Of a DNA stretch of 64,000 nucleotides, positions 24,337 to 37,707 are shown piece by piece. The stretch lies in assembly GCF_026914265.1 (NCBI RefSeq), contig NC_069136.1, positions 17,847,228 to 17,911,227 of the forward strand, given 5' to 3'. The DNA is from Mya arenaria (Eukaryota; Mollusca; Bivalvia; Myida; Myidae). Numbering within the stretch: the stretch's first letter is position 1; each line of letters opens with the position of its first letter. Position numbers and translations under genes: made by a program. The notes beneath the pieces were generated by a model. It was not told where the DNA came from and ran no database searches. It worked only from the letters and a program-made list of their open reading frames with translations.

Positions 24337-26260
24337 GATGTTCTGGATAAAGTGAAATATTTGGTTTATGAAAGCGTTTACTCGCTGAACCTTAAGAGGC
24401 AGTACTTCGAATGTTTTGAACGATACGATAAATATTGAATGGCTGCTTTTAAAGAAAAGTATAAATGAGTGTATACGAATACATGTTTGTATGTACATTA
24501 TACATACATGTACTGCTTTTATGGTGTTTTTTTTTACATTTGATTATGAATCATATTTTATGTGTAATATATTTAATGTACTAAAATGCCATAGTTACAT
24601 GCACATGTTAAATGACTGAAATATTGTGCTTGATATGTGTACATCCCGTTTTAGCTTCTAATATCTGCCTTTTACATGTTAAAGACCTTTCCGTTACCCT
24701 ATTTGTTGTTATTTTATTTGTCTAGGAAAAATGTAGAACATTTGTATGCAATTGAACTATAACATAGACATTACATAACACATGCGAAGTTATGGCATTA
24801 TGTTCGTTTAAATTATCTTAGTTGGCTTTAATATATATACATATTTTTATTAATGAAAATTGCTGTATTAGGGTTGTCTTTAAATAGGGATTAAATAAAT
24901 TATTTAAATACTGATTGAATTGAAAATTCAAAAATAATTACTACATCAGTATTTACCATGATCCTTTTTTCAGGAAAATTTGAAAATGTCATGGCTGAAC
25001 ATACAAAATTAAAACTTTGTTTAGACAGTTGAAAAAGAGTTATTTTATTTGTATATTTATAACTAATTAATACGGTTTATATAATTGATATGATTAATAT
25101 AATATTTAACATTGAAATGATATTCATCAATAATGAAATATATGTTTACTTATCTATTTTACACAACATTAAATTGGATGATAGCAAGACAAACCAATGA
25201 TTTTTTTTCTGCTAGGTAATGAATGCGTTAATTATCTTATTAAATTGAATAAATTGTAAAGTATGATATATTAGAAATGTTATCAGTGTACGTAAACATA
25301 TATGTATAATTCATTGTAAGCAGTAAACGGTTCTTTTGATGGTAGATACCTATCATTTGGGTATATTTTGTTTTGATTTCGCGGATTTTGTTCGGTTTCT
25401 AATTTGATTGGACAGTTAGTTAAGTCATTTTAATAAAATTTATCGAGTAAAATTATTTCAATATTCGGAAATATTTGGTTAATTGTTGTTTTTTAGTGTA
25501 ACGCATGTTTTAAGTATATGCTTTATTTTATGCCTGTTTATAATGCATTGTTTAATATAAAAAATGCAGATCCATATATTGAAACTGTAATCTGTTGCGC
25601 GATCTTATTTGTTTGATTCTTTTCTCCCTAAGAAATCTGCACATGTATACTGACTTTCTGTATTGTGCACATAATAGAGATTTTGCGAATTTTGTCTAGT
25701 TTTTAATCTCATTAATAATGTTTTAATAACATCTTTTTAAATCATTTTGATTACAATTAGCAAGTAACTATTTTCAGTATATAGAAATATTCAGTTAATT
25801 ACGGTTATTTTTTTCAGTCAATGACATGCTTTATTTGTATGCTTATTTTATGCCTGTTTATAATGACTTTATTGTTTTTTGTTGTTGTTCTTTAAAAGTT
25901 GGAGATATATATACCTGTACTGAAACTTTTATTTATCTTTATTTGTTTGATTTTTTTCTCCCAATAAAACTATATGTACATGCATACTTATATTGTGAGC
26001 GCAATGTTATTATCATTTGTCCACTAGGATGAGAGAGGTTTTCAAGTGGACAAGATGCCCGCCTGACAAGAGTTCGTTTTGACCTTAGCGCGGTCACTTA
26101 GTCGATGTAGTTCGTTTAAATCAGATATTTGACTTCAACATGATTAATCCGATTGTTCCAAACATTAATATGAACTAAATACCATAAAAACTTCACGTCG
26201 GTTGATTTCCATCATTTAGATATTGTGTACAGTTTGTGTTAAGTAAGTTTGATACAGATT
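24337..26260. repeat. 3' flank of ZNFX1, duplicated downstream of the second copy
   Basis: No gene is seen. The stretch aligns by eye with 37,905-39,890; for example, gcgtttactcgctgaacctt, ctgccttttacatgttaaag and gttggagatatata appear in the same order in both. The duplication therefore extends about 2 kb past the stop codon. Possible polyadenylation signals (AATAAA) occur near 24,893. Confidence 0.7.
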
Positions 26261-27010
26261 CATCAGAATGAAGCAAACCATGGTATAGATAATAGCCCAA
26301 CATCCAACCATGGTGATAAAATGGTCTACGTTTGCTTTCGTTTCGTTGACGGTTTTTAATAATAATGTTCGATCCCCGGCCTGGGCGCATGTGAGTTTGG
26401 TTTGTAATCACCAGCCGAAAGAGTTGGTTGCCTCTGGACATTCCGATTTCGCCATAAAACACAAGACCACATTCTCGCGTAACATCGTGCCAACACGAGT
26501 GATTAATATAATGTTGTTATAAATATTTTTCGCAATCGTAGTAAAATAAGTTTAAACTAAAAACAATGTAAACAGAATAGTGTCTCTCTGGCCTTGTAAG
26601 AATGCCCTTGGATTAGAAAAGCAGAAACATAATGACCTGAAACACGTGTACTTCTAGAAGTTTAGCAGAAGAAATCGCATCACGGCAATTAATCATTTCA
26701 AGGTCTTTTAGACATTGACTTGAAAAAATACGTCCTCCGCTATAAACCATGTATGTGACCTTAATTCGTGATCATGCTATTAATTTTAAAGTGAAAAAGA
26801 TGCCTACCTGTCGAAAGTAAAAGTTTTGACCTCAGCTGGGTTACCTGGATGATGGATGTAGATCGTTTAGATCCGATATTTGACTTTAACGTGCTGTATC
26901 CGATTGTGGCAAACATAAGTATGAACTAAATATACTAAATAAACTTAACGTCGGTTAATTGCATCGTTTAGACAGTGTATACAACTTGCGTTAAGTAATT
27001 TTGATACCTT
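26030..27010. repeat. Two divergent copies of a ~220-bp block
   Basis: Copies lie at about 26,030-26,255 and 26,790-27,010. They share the order gatgcc...cgcctg or acctgt, a tagttcgtttaaat-like phrase, gatatttgact, a gtatgaactaaata-like phrase and an acgtcggtt phrase. A third relative lies at about 39,655-39,890. The SINE at 26,300-26,520 lies between the first two. Confidence 0.5.
26300..26520 (+). mobile_element. tRNA-derived SINE, degenerate copy
   Basis: It contains a canonical box B (gttcgatccccggcc), then ggcgcatgtgagtttgg, ctctggacattccgattt and catcgtgccaacacgag. The box A region is decayed. Confidence 0.6.
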
Positions 27011-27109
27011 TTCACCTGCTCTTACTGTGGCATATTAATGGCATAAAATAATCTCATCGCGTTCTCGAATTGCTTCGTGTTAACCACCTAATTTTCGCGA
27101 TAATTATCT

Positions 27110-27530
27110 AGCTATCTAGATAATTCTCGTGACTCTTTTTAAGTAAGATGAATATCAAAAAGCCTAAAAACAGGCTTGAAATTGCCCAGATCTGCCACCT
27201 AATACCCTTTTAAACTATACAAAACTAACAGGTTAAGTAGTAATGGTTTGCGAATTCAGCTTTAAAATAACATATAGCTGGTTAACAAGATAAGATTCGT
27301 GTTACCACTTATCTATAGATACACTATTGGCTTCTAGCAGTAACTGGTTTTCTAGTTATGGTTTGCGAATTTCACTTAAAAGGTGACATAATAACTGGTT
27401 AACTAGATAAAATTACCTTACGGGTTATCTATAAATGTATTTATACAACTAGTTATCTACTTATGATTTGCGAGTTTCACTTAGTAAACGGTAACATGAC
27501 TTCTATCTAGTTAACTTCGGAAAACCTCGG
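27110..27530. repeat. Degenerate ~120-bp tandem repeat
   Basis: Three units each contain a form of atggtttgcgaatttcactt followed by taactggttaactagataa and a ttatctataaat phrase. There is no coding content. The rest of 27,530-28,900 is unassigned intergenic DNA. Confidence 0.5.
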
Positions 27531-29026
27531 TCAATTTCCATCACAACCTCGGATGTATGCTGGTACATCAGTAGAAGTAGTTTATGGAATTTCAAATAAA
27601 AGTATTTATTAACTGTACTGTTTTACCGCGTATCTTATATTAATAAGTTTATATTGATTGCCAGTGAAGTGTTTAAACAAATACTCAATGAATATTCCTA
27701 AGAGTAGAGTCAAGGTTTAACTTCTGAATTAAAATTACTACGCGATCTACTTTCAGCGTAGTTAAATGCAAAGCTTTCTGACATTGTAAACTGTCTAAAT
27801 ATAGGTCAGACACCACTAAGTACATTTCCTATATACTATTTCGTCAATTGACCAATTTGCATGCAATACAACACTGATTTCTGGTGTTTCTCGGCCCCAA
27901 ACCGTATAGGGGGTGAAAGCTCCACTTGTGTACTAAACAAAAGTCTGAGTCAATGGTCTGAGATGGTATAACCTTGATTTAATTCACTGTCATATTTTAG
28001 TTTAAAGAAATATGGCATGCTACAATGAGTCTACACTTCCAAACTGGTGTAATTTGCCCTACATCCGAGGTTGTTTTTTGTTGGTAAATGGCTGGTGTGT
28101 TCCTTATGTATCCTACAAGAGGATTGAATCCGTAACCCTGATATTGCAGCTTTAAACGTAGCATGAACAATATATCAATCGGCTAAATCGACGTTCTGTA
28201 GCTATATTGGATTGTAGTCCGTTGTAATTTCTGCAAAGACATAAAAATGCCAACGCCTGTCTGCTTATCCCCCCATGCATAGAAGGTGAATAACTCGACA
28301 ACCATAACAGTAAAAGTAATGTACCTTGTTATGAATGTGCGTAATGTTTTTAGCAACAACAACATGTGCTACAAGTTAGTTTTTTTCATTTAGATTAATT
28401 ATTGAGGTATGACGACGCCGACAACATCGCCAAAGCAATTTCAATAGCCTGGTTTTATTTCGTTGAAAATGTAAACCAGCTTAAGACAGTTATCATTCTT
28501 TTTACCTATTTTATGTTTGACATAATTATGATGCGGCTAACATTTTCCTATTTTTAAATGTAGATTACCATACAGAACCATCGACATGCGTATCCGATCC
28601 ATCGTCCCAAATTGCGCCATCCTAAGTGCTACATTAGATCCGGTCTTTTCGCGCTTCCTCCCACAGGAACCGAAAAAGAAGTTCCATGAAGTTATGAAAA
28701 GTTCATATCGACAATTTTAGAGGAGGTTGTTTTTGTTTTGTTTGTTTATTTGCTGAAGTTGATGTTGCTGTAGTTTTTTGGTGGGTGTGGTGCGCTTAAA
28801 TACAGATAACAATTTAGAACATTTAGTTCCATCTTTCGCACTATAGAAAACTAGGTCTGTATCGTTTTCCGAAAATCTAAGTCATTGTCTAGTTATTGTT
28901 TTTAGAGATGACATACATGTTATAGCAGTGAGAAATAAGTACTTTCGTTTTTGAATTTTCTGTAAAAGGTCGATATGGCAATGATAAACAAATTGAAGTA
29001 AAGATCAATGAAGTATCGTGAACATC

Positions 29027-29064
29027 ATGGCGGATAGACTAGGATGTGATGAACATTATATGTG
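29027..29064 (+). CDS. Exon 1 of the ZNFX1 paralogue
   Basis: It reads MADRLGCDEHYM with a GTAAAT donor in phase 2, matching MADGFGRDENY of ZNFX1. The sequence upstream also matches the ZNFX1 5' flank (gtactttcgtttt, aaaggtcga.atggcaat). Confidence 0.75.
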
Positions 29065-29356
29065 GTAAATATAATTCAATATTAATATCAGTAAAATGTG
29101 TTATATGTCACTGTTTTATTTACTATGTCTAGTGTAAATTGTTTTATTCTTATGTTATTTGCAGTAACCTGTAAGTTTGACATGCATTAGCAGGTTCACG
29201 GAGGGGACTTATTATCGTTCTACTTTTTTGTCACCATCGAATAAAAAAGAAATAAAATGCGCTCAATTTCAACGAATCTCACATATATTGCTCGATAATT
29301 ATTGAACTTTTTTCCTTAACAAAATATTTTAAAATTCGAATTCGTTTTTTATTGTG

Positions 29357-29595
29357 AAACTGAATAATACTATGCTCGAATCACCATTGACAAGGGTTTT
29401 GTTTGCAGATAAAAATGTCAGTAAACAACAATGTTTTCATTCATTATATTCGTTATCATATATTATTCTGAAACATAATATAACTATGCACGAATCACCA
29501 AAAAACAAGGGTTTGTTTGCAGATAAAAATGCTATGTCAGTAAACAACAATGTTTTCATTCATTATATTCGATATCATATATTTATGGAAAGATC
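29357..29595. repeat. Two ~115-bp tandem copies in intron 1 of the paralogue
   Basis: Both copies carry tatgc.cgaatcacca, gtttgcagataaaaatg and aacaacaatgttttcattca. The second has small insertions. Confidence 0.75.
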
Positions 29596-29875
29596 AATTT
29601 CGTAAAGACCTCCAAATTAACAATAACCTGTACATACGGCGCGTTATCACGGGTTGAATTAACCTAGTATGATAAGGCATGACGCTTTCATACAAACTTG
29701 TTATATAGTTTTATTTTAAATGTCCGTGTCATCGAGGATTTCGGGGGACCTCTATTTTCGTCGCCGATGGTAACATTGATTATTGATATATTACATTGAT
29801 TGTTTAACCGAAACTTGACATTTAAGATCCTATCATCAATGACTTTTGGAACATATTTTCTGGTCTTATCTTTAG

Positions 29876-31645
29876 GTTACGACCTCCAATAACTAATGGA
29901 CCGCCTTTCCAACATAATGACGACGAAGACGCGTGGGATTACGAAGCAGATCGAGAGACACTAAGCCGAGGGGGTCGGGGCGGGGGAAGTGGTCAAGGCA
30001 GAACACACAGGGGAGTGATGCTCAGCCGACAGCCACTAGACAGCAGGTTTCTTAATAGACTGGCGGAACGGGAGCCAGCGGATATACTTCAAACGATTTC
30101 CGACCCGCAGACGGATCTTAGAGACACTCTGGCTCGCATCGCTACGGACAACACTATGATCGCTCTACTGTTAAGGGTTCTTGCAAAGGCGTTCACATGT
30201 CAATCGCAGCCAGAGTGCCTCAACCGGGTGCTACTTATCATCAAAGAGGCAAAGGTCTTCGACACCGGTAATGCAACACATTCAGCCTTACAGAATATGT
30301 ATTATAATCAAAACAATTTAATTACCTCGCTAATTTTATATGCACCTGTATATATAGTATATATCTACACTCTACTTGAACTGTCCCCTAAAACAGTGTT
30401 TTGTTCAACCTGATATGACGCCTTACTCTTTGTGTTATTGGTATCTGTTTATCTTAACGTCCCCCCGCACAAAAAAACAAACACATGTTTGCATGGGGCA
30501 AGACTTCGATAGAACGAAATTCAATTAGTTAGAGAAGTTATCATTCAAATTCGAAAAGAAATATCATACAAGGCATATATCTAACTATCCATGCATATTT
30601 TGCAAATTCAATTGTTTGTTTTGAAACATTTTACTTGTTTTGAACTGAATCATCGATATATTAAACTTTTGCTCGATCCGATTTCCATCTGCCATGCTGT
30701 TTAAGACAACGCTCGCTTACAACGCCGGAATTAGCCGCCTGAGTCGTCCCACTAGCGCGCAACAAGTGCGTACCAAAATTTAAACCCGGAGTCACCGACT
30801 TAACTTTTCCAACAATAAATTCCCTAGCTCTGGTAAAACTAAGCTTTTTACACTTAGAACCTGAACGACAAGCAGACCTAAACAAATACATATCTGAATC
30901 TGAATTCAAACCAGGACAATACATATGAAAAGCATTTCCATGGGGCACGCGCTATTTATGCCTTTGGCAACGTATACATTCGCGATACACGTCGATGTTA
31001 CTTTAACGCACATGAATTATCATATACATCTTTATATCTCAACTCACTGACCTCACTGTATCTAAAAATTCCTGCGTAACTAAGTAATGCAAGTGACAGA
31101 TCACGTAAAAAATTACATCAGTGTAATCTATATACATGTCACATGTTTTATAACATGATCTATTCGCAATACATCCTTTTTCACAATAGGTTTAGAGTTA
31201 TGTCGCTTTGCATATTCTAACATGCTTTTCACAATATAATTATGTTGGATCAGCCAGATCATTAATCCTGTGAAACCACCTTACAGCGTAAAATGATGCT
31301 GAAAAAACTGCATCTGATTTGCCCGAGCCTATCAAATTCGACAAAAACATTGCAACGTGATTAGATTGTGCATGACTCGTGGAAAATCCTTTAGCACCAC
31401 AAAATACTTTAAATGCTTTCAAGTAAGATGTATATTTATCTACTGTCCCGTCCGCCATTGACGCTATACTGTGTGTCTGCCCTCAGAGTGTGCCTCGTTT
31501 TCTATTTCTATTATATTATGACTCTGTGTCTTAAAGCTCTAAAATACTAAGTATGTCCTATTGTGCTTACAAATATCTATATGGTGATATGCGCTTTTCA
31601 AATCGTACGCGAAAACAAAACTTGACCGGTCAAACATCTGTAGAG

Positions 31646-31733
<88 letters not shown>

Positions 31734-32957
31734 TCAAACTGAATGTTAAATGAATGCAAATATGGATTTATGTACCTACAGTCGAGGACCAATCTAGGTT
31801 TACCAGACTTGCCGTAAGCCACGGTTAATGGGTTCACAACCCAAGGTTGTTCATGCACTTCTGATATAAAACCTTCAGCCACCAACTAGCGTATTTCTGT
31901 TTCTACAAACGCCAGGTTATCTCTTGCGGACTTATTGTTCTTTGAATGAACTTGTGGAGGAACACTCTTAAATGGAAGCTTATATCCATTTCGTACCACA
32001 TCTAGAATATATCTATCCTCGGTAATGTCTTCCAACTTGTGTATATTTACTCTAATGATATGATGCCTTACTCTTTGTGCTATTTGTAAATGTTTATACT
32101 GCTTTGTGTCATCATGGCTATGTTTGTATGCAACTGTTGACAATGAAATTTAAATGTCATTTTCGTAAACATGTTCATGATTCAGTGGTGTCCTACTTTA
32201 TGGACATGCAGGGCGAGGACAGCCCGCACGTGCGGCGCGGGTTCCAACAGCCGCTTCGGGACATGGTCACCGTCATGTCAAAATTCGTCGAGAAAAACCC
32301 GTCATCTATCACGGAGATTATAGGTACGTATCAGTAGTACCTAGGTGTCTGTTAACTGGCATTGCATACAAACTAATATATATATATATTCTGTTACATT
32401 TCGAAAACCCACATTGAAATACTTTGTTACTTGACTCCTGTCATATGTAATCAGTTATTCAGTAAACTGGAGTTTTCTTGAATTTACGTCTTCTCTCCAA
32501 CGCTTGTCATGTTTAAGAACAGGATAGGGCGAATGAGCAGATCCAGGGTTTAACATAAAAGATGGCGTGGGGAAGGTATTGGTTGTATGTTTCCTGCCAT
32601 AAACGTCGATTCTTGTAACTCGACAGACAACCTCTTATGTATTAAATAATAGGAGTGATTAATTTCTAAGCAAACTCTAGTTTTGGTATGTATGAGTGCA
32701 TGAAAACTACATACATCGCCATTATAGTGTAAGAGCTTAGCGTTTACGAGTTAACATAGCTTCCTCAAATGAAGGTACGAGCGAATATTGCTTACCTTTT
32801 TGAACGTTTGTTGTCTTTAAGGGCTTCACTCTGTACTGCAAATGGTCATAGATGGATTGCGCGAGACTACTGACGTTATTGATGACGATATACTACAAAA
32901 CTTCCGGTTACTGACAGAAACAAAGGAGGCCATTCTGCGAAAACGAACCGCTAAAAG
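29876..32957 (+). CDS. N-terminal module A (exons 2-4) of the ZNFX1 paralogue
   Basis: Three exons, at 29876-30267, 32186-32323 and 32822-32957, have open frames and GT-AG borders. They include a shorter glycine/arginine run (GGRGGGSGQGR), EREPADILQTISDPQTDLRD, LLLRVLAKAFTC, VVSYFMDMQGEDSP and RLLTETKEAILRKRTAK. These correspond to the helical region before the helicase in ZNFX1. Intron A2-A3 carries the DIRS-like fossil. Confidence 0.75.
30460..32045 (-). mobile_element. Broken DIRS-like tyrosine-recombinase retrotransposon
   Basis: On the minus strand, a reverse-transcriptase fragment (about 31,735-32,045, with NPLTVAYGKSGKPRLVLDCR) precedes tyrosine-recombinase fragments (about 30,661-31,458, with HLLRASGTT and a terminal HGRW motif). 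RT before YR is the DIRS/Ngaro order. A long TA microsatellite lies between the parts. Related host intron sequence (ccttactctttgtg) is found on both sides, near 30,410 and 32,060. The element is clearly incomplete, with several breaks, and is a fossil inside the paralogue's intron. Confidence 0.7.
31650..31731. repeat. (TA)n microsatellite
   Basis: About 40 TA repeats lie inside the DIRS-like fossil. They give spurious YIYI frames on both strands. Confidence 0.95.
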
Positions 32958-32998
32958 GTGCGACTCTTGCGACCATGTTCAGCTTTGTGATGCATTTG

Positions 32999-33076
32999 TA
33001 ACGGTCCGCTGTAGGCGGCGGATGTGCGTTCAAAGTGTAACGGTCCGCTGTAGGCGGCGGATGTGCGTTCATAATA
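32999..33076. repeat. 39-bp perfect tandem duplication
   Basis: The phrase acggtccgctgtaggcggcg starts at 33,001 and again at 33,040. It lies just inside intron 4 of module A and is unusually GC-rich for this region. Confidence 0.85.
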
Positions 33077-33685
33077 ATATTTCGTATAAAACGGAAGTAC
33101 GTTCGTAGTACGTATGTTAACTTGGTAATATGCAAATTAGCAAAGCCCGGGATCTGTGAGAATAGAGAAGTTAGTGTATATAAAAACCAGTGGACCCCTT
33201 CAAGGTCGAGCATGCTTTTCCCTGAAGGGATCTGTTGGTGTTTCATTACGCCAGAAAACTCGGCTATCTGGTGTTTATTTGGCTGGCTCGCACGTTACAC
33301 ATTTAATACCTGCTGCATCCATAACGTGAGGTTTTGAAATTATAAACAAATGTTAACTTTCAATTACGTGGGTAATGAGGGACGAAACTGGATAGCAACA
33401 TGTTGTCAGGACAACGTTCAATAACTAGCTAGCGATATAGGAGAGTACTGTTGAAATTGATCCGCATGTTAGTTACTGAACTTTTACAAATTGCGATATA
33501 GGAGTTAGTTTGTAGAAGGAAAATTAGTTATACTATTTTATTTCCAATGTCGGTGTCATTGAGGATTCCGGGTCGGTCTCTATTTCCGTCGCCGATGATT
33601 ACATTGGTTGCTTCAACCAAAACTTAACATTTAAGATCCTTTTGCCTTTTCATATATATTTTCCAAGCAATTGTCTTATCTTAAG

Positions 33686-35044
33686 GTTACGGCCTCCCCA
33701 ACAGAGTGACAACGAGGATTCGTTGGATGACAAAGCAAACCGAGAGACACGCGGCCGAGGGGGACGGGGCGGGGGAGGGGGTCAAGGACGAACCCGTAGG
33801 GAAAGGGCGCCCAGCAGACAACCACTAGACCTAGACAAAAGGTTCTTGGAGAGGCTAGCGAACAGGGAGCCGGCGGATATACTTCAAACGATTTCCAACC
33901 CGCAGACGGAGCTAAAAGACGTCCTGGACCGCATCGCCACGAACGACACTTTGATCGCTCTACTGTTAAGGGTTCTTGCAAAGGCGTTCACGTGTCAATT
34001 GAAGTCAGAGTACCTCAACCGGGTGTTAATTATCATCAAAGAGGCAAAGGTCTTCGACACAGGTAATACAACACATCCAGCCTTACAGAATATGTATTAT
34101 AATCAAAATAATGCAATTACTAAAGTCATTTTCAACGGTATGTCAACTTATTATTACTCTATCACTTATTTTATACACGCATGTATATAAAGTACATACT
34201 TGAACTGAGATCTTACTATTTAGGTAATACATCCTGGCCTTTTTTAATCAAATCATATCAAATTATATAAAGAAATTCTACACTTGACTTTAATTGTTTC
34301 TTAAATACAAACTATGTGTTTGTTCACTCTAATGATATTACGCCTTTCTCTTTGTGCTATTGGTACATGTTTATTCTGCTATATGTCGTCATGGTTATGT
34401 GTGTTTGTTAATGTCGATTAAATTAAAGAAATAGACTTTTGGAAACATGGTTATGTTTCTTATGTTTCAGTGGTTCCCTACTTTATGGACATGCAGGGCG
34501 AGGACAGGCCGCACGTGCGGCTCGGGTTCCGACAGCCGCTTCGGGACATGGTCACCGTCATGTTAAAATTCGTAGAGAAAAAAACGATTTCTATCATGGA
34601 GATTGTAGGTACGTACTAGTAATTTAGGGTTTTATCATATGCCATTGCATACAATCTTAAACAAATGTAATAGTATCACTAAGCCATTTTGAAAACCCAC
34701 ATTACAATTTGACTGGTGTCAAGTGAGTTCAGTAATTAAGTAATTTTCTTTACAAACTCTAGTTTGGTATGTGTTGATGCATGAAAACTACATACATTGC
34801 CATTATAGTGTATAGTGTAAAAGCTCAGCGTTTCCAATTTATATAGCTTACTTTAATTGATGGTATGAGCGTATTTTGCTTACCTTTTGGACGTTTGTTG
34901 TCTTTAAGGGCTTCACAAATTGCTGAAAACGGTCATAAATAGACTGCGAGAGGGTACTGACGTCATTGATGACGACATACTTCAAAACTTCCGGTTACTG
35001 ACAGAAACAAAGGAGGACATTCTGCGAAAACGAACTGCTAAATG
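33686..35044 (+). CDS. N-terminal module B (second exon 2-4 set) of the ZNFX1 paralogue
   Basis: Exons 33686-34062, 34471-34608 and 34909-35044 are open and in the same phases as module A. Landmarks are GRGGRGGGGGQGR, NREPADILQTISNPQTELKD, VVPYFMDMQGEDRP and RLLTETKEDILRKRTAK. The sequence before exon B2 matches the end of the module A intron 1 (cgtcgccgatg, acatttaagatcct), so the duplicated unit includes intron DNA. No separate exon 1 is seen for this set. Confidence 0.75.
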
Positions 35045-35597
35045 GTGCGACTTTTGCGATCATGTTCAGCTTTGCGATGCATTTAAAGCTACTTCATCAA
35101 TAACATTATTGAAATTATAAACAAATGTTTCAGCGTAAATGTTTTCAGTCAGGAGGGTTAAGGGTGACGAAATTGTTTTGTAACATATTGTCAAAGACAC
35201 TGTTTAATATCTATCGAGCGATACAGGAGAGTATCGTTGAAATTGATCCGCATGCTAGTTACTGGACTGTAATGCTAGAGTCTACTTGGCGTTACATCTC
35301 AGATATAGGATTAGTTTATAGAAGAAAAAGGCATGAGTTGGTAAAAATGGTACAACAGGTTATAGCCCCTTCCCAAATTCCCTTTGTAAATACATGTAGT
35401 TTCATAAAATGCATGCGTTTACCATCAAAGCACTTAAAGTGCTGAGCTACTTGGGAAATGGAACTTATTTCAACGACTTTTCATGTCAGATTCATAAACA
35501 ACAAACAAATATGTAACAATATGCCATAAATCAGACATGACTTAATATACCTTAACGTATCAATATAACTCCAGTTTCTTACGCTTATACATTTCAG

Positions 35598-37396
35598 CGG
35601 TAGGTTTGGGGAAGGACCTTTTCTGTCGGGTCAAAACCAACCAGAAGAAAGGCCATCAGGAGCAAATATAGCTCGCGACTTCGCAATGGATCCCGAGGGA
35701 GGATGTAATATTCGATGCAGATATAGGCTTGACTGTGGGCATGTTTGTGAACGATTCTGTCATCCTCTGGACCAGGATCATAAGAAAGAATCAAGCAGAT
35801 GTAGAAAACGTTGCAACAGGATCCTATGTGTCAACAGACACAAGTGCCCACTACGATGTGAACAGAAATGTGAGCCTTGTAAAGAGGAAATGGAGAAAAT
35901 AATACCAAGATGTGGGCACGTTCAACGAGTGTAATGTTCTATCCCTACCGCCGATTTCACATGTCAGGAGGCTTGTCAATCAATACTGTCTTGCGGACAT
36001 AAATGTCAGTCGAGGTGCGGCATGGCGCATACACAGGACTGCGGCTTAACAGTCGAAAAGATATGGCCATGCGGCCATAAAGGAAATATAAAATGTCACC
36101 AGAAAGATAAAGCTATTTGCAGTGTTGCATGTGATGGGATTTTGAGCTGTAGTCACCGATGTCGAGGGACTTGCGGGCAGTGCTTTTATGGCAGATTGCA
36201 CGTCCCATGCCGGAATGAGTGTAAGAGAACTTTGGTTTGTGGACATGAATGCCAGGACAGATGTAGTCAATGCCCACCGTGTACAAGGCCCTGCCAGAAC
36301 CAATGCCAACATAGTGACTGCCCTCGGAGATGTGGTGAATTATGTACACCGTGTAGAGAACCATGCATATGGTCGTGTGAACACTATAAATGTACGAACA
36401 TCTGCAGTGAACCATGCGACCGACCTCTTTGTGATAAACCATGCAGGAAACGACTAGCATGTGGTCATAGCTGTATTGGGCTATGTGGGGAACCATGCCC
36501 GGCGGACTGTAGGGTTTGCGACAAACAGAAGGTTACCGAGATCTTCTTCGGAGATGAAGACGAAGAAGACGCTCGATTTGTACTACTTCAAGACTGCAGA
36601 ATGCGTTGCATCTTCGAAGTGAATGGGATGGATACATACATGAAAACAAAAGTCGATGAAAAGGGAGAAATAAAACTGAAGGATTGTCCAAAATGCCGCA
36701 CTCCGATAAGAAGAACGATTCGGTATAGGTCGACCATCAATCAAACACTAACGGATATTGAACAAGTAAAAAGTCATGTCATTGCAAATAAAACAAGATT
36801 GCGAAAGCTAAGAAAGGACATAAGGCAAACTTTCGGGGAGATTGAAGACGAGCAAAATAAATTGATTTTAAGGAGAAGAATGGAAAAAGCTTACGACGAG
36901 CAAGCAGAAAACGCATTGACTGCTCTATTGAACCAGTCGCGCTTTTTGTCACAGATTGACAAGCACAAGTCCGAGTGGTCGAACCTAAAAGGACTGTCAT
37001 ACAGAGGCGAACGAAAGAAGGCTTTCTTGCTCATTGGAAGAATGGTGGATTGGATAATGTCAGAACGATCGCTTATGACAGCGCAGGAGACGGGAGATGC
37101 TAAATTGGAGTTTGATCGTTTACGGGCGCAGTTGAAACTTTTGATGTTTCAAATGCGTGCAAATGAAAAACGTATTCAGTTAGATAATACATTGAAAGCA
37201 AAGATTCGAGACGCCGAAACGACCTTAAACGGAACCTGCAAATTTAAAGGTGATGTAAAGGCCAAAGTTGAAGACTGTTTAAGGGCTTTACAGAACATAA
37301 TACCAACAACGGAGTTGGGGATTTCAGAAGAAGAGAGGATAATGATTGTAAACGCAATGGAGCTCCAAAAAGGACACTGGTTTAAATGTCCAAATG
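35598..37396 (+). pseudogene. NFX1-type zinc-finger and coiled-coil block of the ZNFX1 paralogue
   Basis: It is homologous to the last 40% of ZNFX1 exon 6, from FGEG onward, with cysteine-histidine fingers, ITEIFFGDEDEEDARFV-like and CPKCRTPIRRT segments, a coiled coil and GHWFKCPNG at the donor. One in-frame TAA at 35932-35934 interrupts an otherwise open 1.8-kb frame. Everything downstream of the stop is still well preserved, which suggests that the stop is young or that the region is used another way. Confidence 0.8.
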
Positions 37397-37707
37397 GTAT
37401 GGAAAACTCTTTTATTTTAAAACCAACACTGATATAACTTGGAATTGTTATTATTATAGTATGCTGATTAAACTTGGGATATTGCACATTTTATTAGTGA
37501 ATTCAACGTACAATTGATATTTAAAAAAAGCTTGTGAGTTTCTACAATCTACTTGTAAATGTCGTGTTTTACCCCTAGTAAAATAATGTTCACATTAATG
37601 TTGACTGTATAAACTTAGTACTATTAAGCATTATGTTTTACATGTTCAAACGTTACTAAGTCATAACGGTTAAAATAATAACTTATAATGTATATGTGGT
37701 TTTGTAG

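Noticed and set aside
31553-31885. YIYIYI-containing frames on both strands
   Set aside because: They are translations of the TA microsatellite; the informative part of the minus strand is the DIRS-like RT fragment.
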